From assembly GCA_963930655.1 (NCBI GenBank), contig OZ005608.1:19307271-19371270 (forward strand): a stretch of DNA of 64,000 bases. The letters are read 5' to 3'. The notes under the pieces are model-generated. The model saw only the letters and a list, made by a program, of their open reading frames with translations, made no database searches and had not been told where the DNA came from. The DNA comes from Myrica gale. Taxonomy: Eukaryota; Streptophyta; Magnoliopsida; Fagales; Myricaceae. The stretch's first letter is position 1. Each line of letters begins with the position of its first letter. The translations under genes and the position numbers were made by a program. This document shows, in pieces, positions 58,871 to 64,000 of the stretch.

Positions 58871-58892
58871 GCGAGAGCATTGTTAGTTCTTG

Positions 58893-59050
58893 GGCCTTAA
58901 TAATAGACTCACACGGACAACATTGTTGATTTTAGGAGCTGTGAATGCCTATTCTGGATCTCTTTTCTATCCTTTTCCCTTGACTTAAGAGCTACATTTT
59001 GCTCGTAAGTTAGATTACATTACTGATTTCACAAATAGACGGTTGATAGG
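58893..59050. repeat. Segmental repeat, third partial copy
   Basis: GGGCCTTAATAATAGACTCA then TACATTTTGCTCGTAAGTTA as at 16775-16900, followed after an internal deletion by AATAGACGGTTGATAGG (compare 17305). Directly after it CAGAGGCGGACGCAAGG resembles the end of a plant hAT-related repeat. Confidence 0.65.
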
Positions 59051-59166
59051 CAGAGGCGGACGCAAGGGGTATTGAACTCGTGCGTTCGCTACCCATGGCT
59101 TGGTAAAAAAAAAAAAAATTTACACATGTTTTTTTGTTTTTTTTCTTTTTCTTCATAAATTAGTTA

Positions 59167-59217
59167 GGTCCGATACCCATTAAGTCTAGGCCAACTAGAC
59201 TTAATGGGTATTGGATC
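59167..59217. repeat. 51-bp hairpin (23-bp arms, 5-base loop)
   Basis: Left arm 59167-59189 (GATACCCATTAAGTCTAG at its inner side) and right arm 59195-59217 (CTAGACTTAATGGGTAT) are complementary with two mismatches around loop GCCAA. Part of the sequence recurs near 36320. Confidence 0.85.
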
Positions 59218-59395
59218 TAAAACAAATTTTTTTTCTACACATTGATTTTGCTCCTAGTGCTACATAATAACTGTGGCAAATATACAGTTATTATGATTTT
59301 TTGTTTTGCATCGATTACAAGTTCTTCAACTAAGGGGTAAGTTCCTGCCATCTTGCTAAATTTATGTTAGTAAAAAATTATTTACTCTTTGCTCC

Positions 59396-60082
59396 TGATG
59401 AGTCATAAAAATGACTAGAATTGAGTTAAGGCCCAGTAGGCCCAATAGGCCCAAGGTAGCCCAGTGGGGGTTCGGGCAGACTTCAAGATGTTAAACAGAT
59501 TGATCATTGAAAGTAATCCGAGCTCATGAAAAGGAGCACATTAAGGAAAGATTATCGGAGTCGTTGGTGAATCAGTTGAAGACTCGATATAAATCCGAAA
59601 TCCTCGGCACGACCGATGACGTGAGATCGAGGTTTCCTTGTTATCAGTAGAGCGCGACCGACATCGAGGTTAAATAGGTTAGCCGTTGAGCATCATCTTG
59701 TTAAAACCGTGGCAGTTAACGAGATATCCGCCCACTACACGTCACTGCACGACTAGATAGTGGGGGACGACCTCGAAGGGATGAGGACATGATTCCCAAG
59801 CAAAGCAACGGAAAACCGGTGATAATCTGAAAAGTAGTATAAATATCCGGGAATATGTAAACATAGGGGGATCTTTTTAGTGATATACAAATTACATACA
59901 GTTGAACTGCTTATACTCTGAAGCCTCACGCTGTCAGATACTGACTTAAGCTTTGGAGGGTCTTTCCTTCTTGGAAGGATCGCCTCGATATTCGTCTATT
60001 TTACAGTTGAGGAGGTCGGGTTCAAGGACGTCGGGATCTGTTGGCGCGAGCACAAAGGAACCATCATCTCGCTGATCTTTCA
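59396..60082 (+). repeat. 5' LTR of the gypsy element (687 bp)
   Basis: Starts TGATGAGTCATAAAAATGAC, a common plant gypsy LTR start, and ends in CA before the primer-binding site. Contains a TATA-like AGTATAAATAT near 59833, a candidate core promoter. The flanking 5-mer GCTCC (59391-59395) would be the target duplication if the other end were visible. Confidence 0.82.
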
Positions 60083-60083
60083 G

Positions 60084-60102
60084 TTGGCGCCGTTTGTGGG
60101 AA
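60084..60102 (+). promoter_or_regulatory. tRNA primer-binding site of the gypsy element
   Basis: TTGGCGCCGTTTGTGGGAA directly after the LTR, the usual TGGCGCC-type PBS of plant gypsy elements. Confidence 0.85.
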
Positions 60103-60131
60103 CGACTGTTCTTAAAACAAATTAAAGGGAG

Positions 60132-62085
60132 ATGGTTTCAACAAGAGGCAAAGGAGCTGGCCCGAGTACAATCCCGAATAACCAGCCCCATAATGAGCCA
60201 TTTCGTGACGAAGAAGGACACTTCGGAAAGAACAACCAGACCCCGCCTCGACCCAACGACAGAATGACGGAGCAGTTGCTCTACGAGATAAGAATGATGC
60301 GGGAAGAAAACCGTGTTGTGAGGGAAGAAAATCTTGCTGTGAGAGAAGAAGCTTGCCTGGCACGACAAGAGAACAGGGAGCTGAGGCCCCCCGCGGAGCT
60401 GCCCAAGGAAAGCCAATTCTCTATTGAGATAGAGGCTGCAGTTATGCCCCTCGACTTTAAGCTGCCTCATTTGGACAAGTTTAATGGAACTTCGGATCCA
60501 GCCGACCATGTCCATCACTATAAGACTCAACTTAGGTTCTACAACATACCGGACGCAATCCTGTGCAGGGCTTTCGAGTCCATCCTGTAAGGCACAACAG
60601 ATTCGTGGTTCATCCACTTGAAACCACGCTTTATAGCGAGCTTCGATAAGTTTTCAAAGCTCTTCATTGAGCATTTCATTATTGGGAAAAAGACTAAGAA
60701 GTTCGTTGCCCACTTCATCAGCATGAAGCAACGAGCCAGCGAGACCCTCAAAGAGTATGTCGATCGTTTCCAAAATGAAATGGTCCTCGTGGATGACGTG
60801 GATGACAAGACGGCTCTATTAGCTGCCATAGCAGGCCTGTCTTCGAGCTCCTTCTCTTTTTCGATTGATAGGAAGAATCCCAAGACCCTGTCAGAATTCA
60901 TCGGCAAAGCCAAAGAGTTCACGGCTGCAGAAGACATGGAAGGCACCACCACTCAAAAGACAGGAATGGCTTCCAAGGCCTTCCTATGACTTCACGCCTC
61001 TCAACGCCCAGGTCGAAAAGATCTTGATGCAAATCCAAAAAGAGCCCGACCTTGTCTGGCCACCAAAATTGAAAGCTCCGACCGTCCGTTGCGATGATAG
61101 TCGGTTTTGTTATTTCCTTCATGATTACGGGCACCTCACAAATGAATGCCTAGAACTGATGAAGCAGATAGAAGCTCTAATCCAGAGGGGCAAGCTCGTG
61201 AGGTTCGTAGCCGACCCCGATAGGAGGATCCCTATGGGCAGGCCAAACAACTGGCCTAGGAACCAATACCCTCCGCGAAATCGACCACCTCAACGATCGC
61301 AAAATCAAACGACGGAGATCCCACGACGGGAAGGGAAATAACCCGAGACATCGAAATCCGCAGAGAAGTCACAGATCATCAACATCATAATGGGTGGCTA
61401 CGCGGCAGGTGGAATCTCGAAGTCCAAGAGAAAGGCCTACGCACGCCGCTCACAGGGGCTCAATAAAACAGGCATTGTCACCGGTAGGAGAGCCGGACCC
61501 GACAATGTAGTCACTTTTTCGAAGGATGACGAAGAAGGGATCATTTATCCACATGGGGATGCAATAGTAATTTCGGCTCGAGTTGCGAACTTCGAGTTGT
61601 ACCGCATCTTCGTGGACAATGGGAGTTCTGTCGATGCCATATACATCGAGGCTTTCGATTGGATGGGCTTAGGTCGAAACAAGCTGGCCAGAATTAACGC
61701 CCCGATTTTAGGGTTTACAGTCCACCAACTCCACCTCATTGGAGCGATCGAGCTGCCCGTGCGATTGGGAACCCCACCTAAAACCGCGTCTATCATGGTC
61801 CCCTTCTTCGTTCTCGAGGGGAAGTCCCTATACAGCGCGATTATGGGAAGGCCGACTCTAAACAAGCTCAAAGCTGTGGCCTCAACTTATCACTTGAAGA
61901 TCAAGTTCCCCACAAAGGAAGGAGTTGGTGAAGCTAAAGGAAGCCAAGACATGGCCAATGACCCCAGGCCAGTTAGAGAGTTGCTACTTCCCTCATCCCT
62001 GAAAATTCTAACATGGCCAATAATCCGAGGCCAGTTAGAGAGATTGAGGAGCCCATCGAAGAGCGGTACAACCCTAAAAGATTAA
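60132..62085 (+). pseudogene. Gypsy gag and protease, with two stops and a frameshift
   Basis: ATG at 60132 (MVSTRGKGAGPST), a Glu/Arg-rich coiled coil (residues about 50-85), then the Retrotrans_gag domain (DFKLPHLDKFNGTSDPADHV, then MKQRASETLKEYVDRFQNEM). In-frame TAA at 60588-60590. A +1 frameshift near 60955 leads to YDFTPLNAQVEKILMQI, then CYFLHDYGHLTNECLELM (zinc-knuckle-like region). Another in-frame TAA at 61339-61341. From 61390: MGGYAAGGISKSKRKAYAR and the aspartic protease-like core YRIFVDNGSSVDAIYIEAF, with IMGRPTLNKLKAVAST at its end. DNG replaces the usual DTG/DSG, as in some Tat elements. Confidence 0.88.
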
Positions 62086-62099
62086 ATAAGAGAACGCCC

Positions 62100-63200
62100 T
62101 GTCGACCACGAGGATCCCAAGAAGGTCGTCCGCATTGGAGCTGACGCTTCCGGCGAAGTGGGCGATAGCATTCACGACTTCCTAAGAAAGAAGAGGTCGG
62201 TGTTCGCTTGGTCACCTTCTGACACGCCCGGTATTGATAAAAAATAATCTTACAACGACTCACTATACGACCGGAGGCTGTCCCCGTAGTTCAAAAGATG
62301 AGGCAGATCTCGGGCGAGAAGGCGCAGGCTGTAAGCGACGAAGTCGACAGGCTCTTGAAGGCAGGATTCATCCGGGAAGTCGCTTACCCACCATGGTTAG
62401 CAAACGTCGTTCTCGTCAAAAAGAAGAACGACAAATGGCGAATGTGTGTCGATTACACCAACCTTAACAAGGCATCCACGAAAGATTGCTTCCCCCTGCC
62501 AAGAATTGACTCGTTGATAGACTCTTCGACCGGTTACGAAATGGTAAGCTTTCTTGACGCTTTCTCGGGATATAACCAGATAAAAATACATGTCCCCGAT
62601 CAGGAGGAAACGTCTTTTGTGACAAACTATGACACCTATTGCTACAATGTTATGCCCTTCGGGTTGAAGAATGCCGGGGCCACTTACCAAAGGTTAGTCA
62701 CGAGGATGTTCAAAGATCAGATTGGTAGAAACGTCGAAGTCTATGTCGATGACATCCTCATTAAAAATCGGAAGGCCACTGACCACCTCAGAGACCTGGA
62801 AGAAACCGTTGCGACGCTGGAAGAATATGACATGAAGCTTAAACCACTACGTGCATATTCGGGGCTATCCGAAGCATGCAAGCGCCACGGGATCCACGAG
62901 AGGTACAACGACCCACGGGGATGGTCGCAGCCCTCAACAGATTCATCTCGAAGGCAAAGGACAAGTGCCTGCCCTTCTTCCGAACCCTTCAAAAGGCGTT
63001 TGAATGGACTGAGGAATGCCAACAAGCCTTCGAGGAGCTCAAAGACTACCTTGCTCGGCCTCCCGTGCTCTATAGTCCTGAACCTGGCACTAAGCTTCAA
63101 CTCTACCTCGCGGTTTCTCCCCACGCCGTAAGTTCAGTCCTGATTGCGGAGGTTGGTGGAACACACGGCCAATTTATTATACAGGTCGGGCGCTCAGAGG
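62100..63200 (+). pseudogene. Gypsy reverse transcriptase and start of RNase H, frameshifted
   Basis: 62150-62215 encodes the linker (SVFAWSPSDTPGI). From 62298: LLKAGFIREVAYPPWLANVV, KWRMCVDYTNLNKA, FLDAFSGYNQI, MPFGLKNAGATYQRL and the catalytic EVYVDDILIK (YVDD intact). After DMKLKP (about 62850) the frame is lost with a deletion of the following conserved block; the thumb and RNase H start (AALNRFISKAKDKCLPFFRT, then EWTEECQQAFEELKDYL) continue in another frame (62876-63235). Another shift near 63190 leads into the next entry. Confidence 0.9.
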
Positions 63201-63222
63201 AGCTGAGACTCAATACCAACCA

Positions 63223-64000
63223 ATGGAGAAGCTAGCTTTAGCATTGGTAACCACAGCCAGGCGTCTGCGTCCTTATTTCCAGACTCACCCCATTGTGGTT
63301 GTTACGGATCAACCTCTTAGGAAGATCCTAGAGAAACCCGAAGCCTCTGGTAGGTTAGTCAAGTGGTCAATCGAACTCGGGGAGTTCGACATCGAGTATC
63401 AGCCCCGTACCGCGATCAAAGGCCAGGCTGTTGCTGACTTCGTGGAGGACTTCTCCCCTCGACTTGACGTTCCACCTTGTACTCTCAAGGAATCCCTTTG
63501 GAAAGTCTTTGTAGATGGATCATCCACTCGAACTTCTGGCGGAACAGGAATCGTGATCCTCCTTGATGACGTCTTACAAGTCGAGTTTGGGATCAAGCTC
63601 GACTTCCTTGATACAAACAATGAAGCCGAGTATGAAGCCCTTATCAGCGGACTCATGGTTGCGGAACTATTGAAGGTGCCAGAGGTAACTATCTGCAGCG
63701 ACTCACAGCTCATCGTCGGACAAGTCAACGGGTCTTATGCTGCAAAAGATGATAGGATGCTCCGTTATTCCAACAAAGCCCGCAAAGTCATTGAGAGATT
63801 TGACAACGTCGAAGTTGTACAGGTTCCGCGCTGCAAGACCCCAAAGAAACCAGTGTCTACTTCATTACTAGATGAAGGATTCCATGACCTATTTTGTATT
63901 AAAAGAGACCTTGCTTGGCCAAGGCATGATTTAATGTTAAGAAAATGTATATGTAGTTATTTTGAATTTCCAATATGTGATGTTATGATTCAAATGCCTT
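63223..64000 (+). pseudogene. Gypsy RNase H / archaeal-type RNase H frame, open to the window edge
   Basis: A frame with no stop from ATG 63223 to the window end (259 codons). It encodes MEKLALALVTTARRLRPYFQ, VTDQPLRKILEKPEASGRL and WSIELGEFDIEYQPRTAIKG, the end of the RT-linked RNase H, then a second RNase H with its acidic residues in place: WKVFVDGSS, TNNEAEYEALI, ICSDSQLIVGQVNG and KDDRMLRYSNKA. Up to VQVPR (about 63834) it follows the family; after that (KKPVSTSLLDEGFHDLFCI and onward) the sequence turns AT-rich and no longer resembles gypsy pol, although the frame stays open. Confidence 0.85.

Larger units (their letters stand above)
52300..58880 (+). mobile_element. CACTA-like transposon with two coding relics
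   Basis: The left end at 52300 (TACTACAAGAAATATAGC) is a near-canonical CACTACAAGAAA terminus, followed by a hairpin pair (TTTAGGTGACAAA and TTTTGTCACCTAAA). The sequence to its left (CTCTCAGACGTA) matches 26935-26946, where it runs on uninterrupted. Motifs CCGTTCGGAC/GTCCGGACG are dense at 52400-52960 and 53740-54720. Coding relics on the plus strand are at 52970-53500, 54740-55622 and 57446-58870. The right end is not identified; 58880 is where repeat-segment sequence starts. Confidence 0.62.
59396..64000 (+). mobile_element. Ty3/gypsy retrotransposon, Tat-type, 5' part
   Basis: 5' LTR 59396-60082 (TGATGAGTCA...CTTTCA), primer-binding site TTGGCGCCGTTTGTGGGAA at 60084, then gag-protease, RT, RNase H and a second (archaeal-type) RNase H in that order, plus strand. 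That second RNase H after the RT-associated one is characteristic of the Tat/Ogre lineage. Several stops and frameshifts make it inactive. Homology to the family appears to end near 63836; integrase and 3' LTR are not in the window. Confidence 0.88.

Noticed and set aside
60112..62690. Minus-strand frames opposite gypsy gag-pol
   Set aside because: Shadows of the plus-strand retroelement coding sequence.
1..64000. CRISPR array, riboswitch or bacterial operon signals
   Set aside because: None seen; the tandem repeats present lack regular unique spacers, and gene structure is eukaryotic.

Overview
The window is nuclear DNA of a flowering plant, most likely a eudicot: AT-rich, with GT-AG introns, one clear conserved plant gene, and otherwise a dense pile of plant transposable elements. 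I cannot name the species. Nothing looks bacterial, organellar or CRISPR-like.

Layout. 1-6160: a minus-strand APRR2-like gene (two-component response regulator-like, pseudo-receiver plus GARP/Myb DNA-binding domain). Seven coding exons are visible and the 3' end runs off the left edge; a small TRIM retroelement sits in its last visible intron. 6200-10160: AT-rich intergenic DNA with MITEs. 10165-12260: right half of a CACTA transposon with a decayed transposase. 13926-14136: a tRNA-derived SINE. 15574-16657: the end of an unrecognised small minus-strand gene. 16770-19150: a segment with a Copia RT/RNase H relic that recurs at 40303-46260, 51905-52256 and 58893-59050. 19510-25157: a decayed Copia element, minus strand. 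27561-35423: an L1-type LINE (minus strand) holding nested insertions: a three-LTR TRIM, a Tourist-like MITE, a 4.6-kb gag-only Copia element and a second MITE. 37483-40302: a CACTA-like element. 40303-46260: the second copy of the 16770 segment, carrying a 917-bp CACTA derivative and a 3.1-kb Pack-MULE with pieces of a WrbA/FQR1-type quinone reductase gene. 47127-48556: a long-TIR non-autonomous DNA element. 49492-49971: an intact ORF for a small secreted cysteine-rich protein. 52300-about 58880: a third CACTA-like element, itself hit by a hairpin-rich CACTA MITE. 59396-64000: a Ty3/gypsy element (Tat-type domain order) with 5' LTR, PBS, broken gag-pol and an RNase H frame that stays open to the window edge.

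Only two loci look like ordinary working genes: the APRR2-like regulator (tied by family knowledge to chloroplast and pigment development) and the secreted cysteine-rich protein. The exons at 15574-15980 are a third, weaker candidate. The most informative signal is the pair of filled and empty insertion sites: the segment at 16770-18660 keeps the uninterrupted sequence into which the CACTA derivative (TCT duplication) and the Pack-MULE (9-bp GATTGGCCT duplication) inserted in its paralogue at 40303-46260, so both element boundaries can be read to the base.
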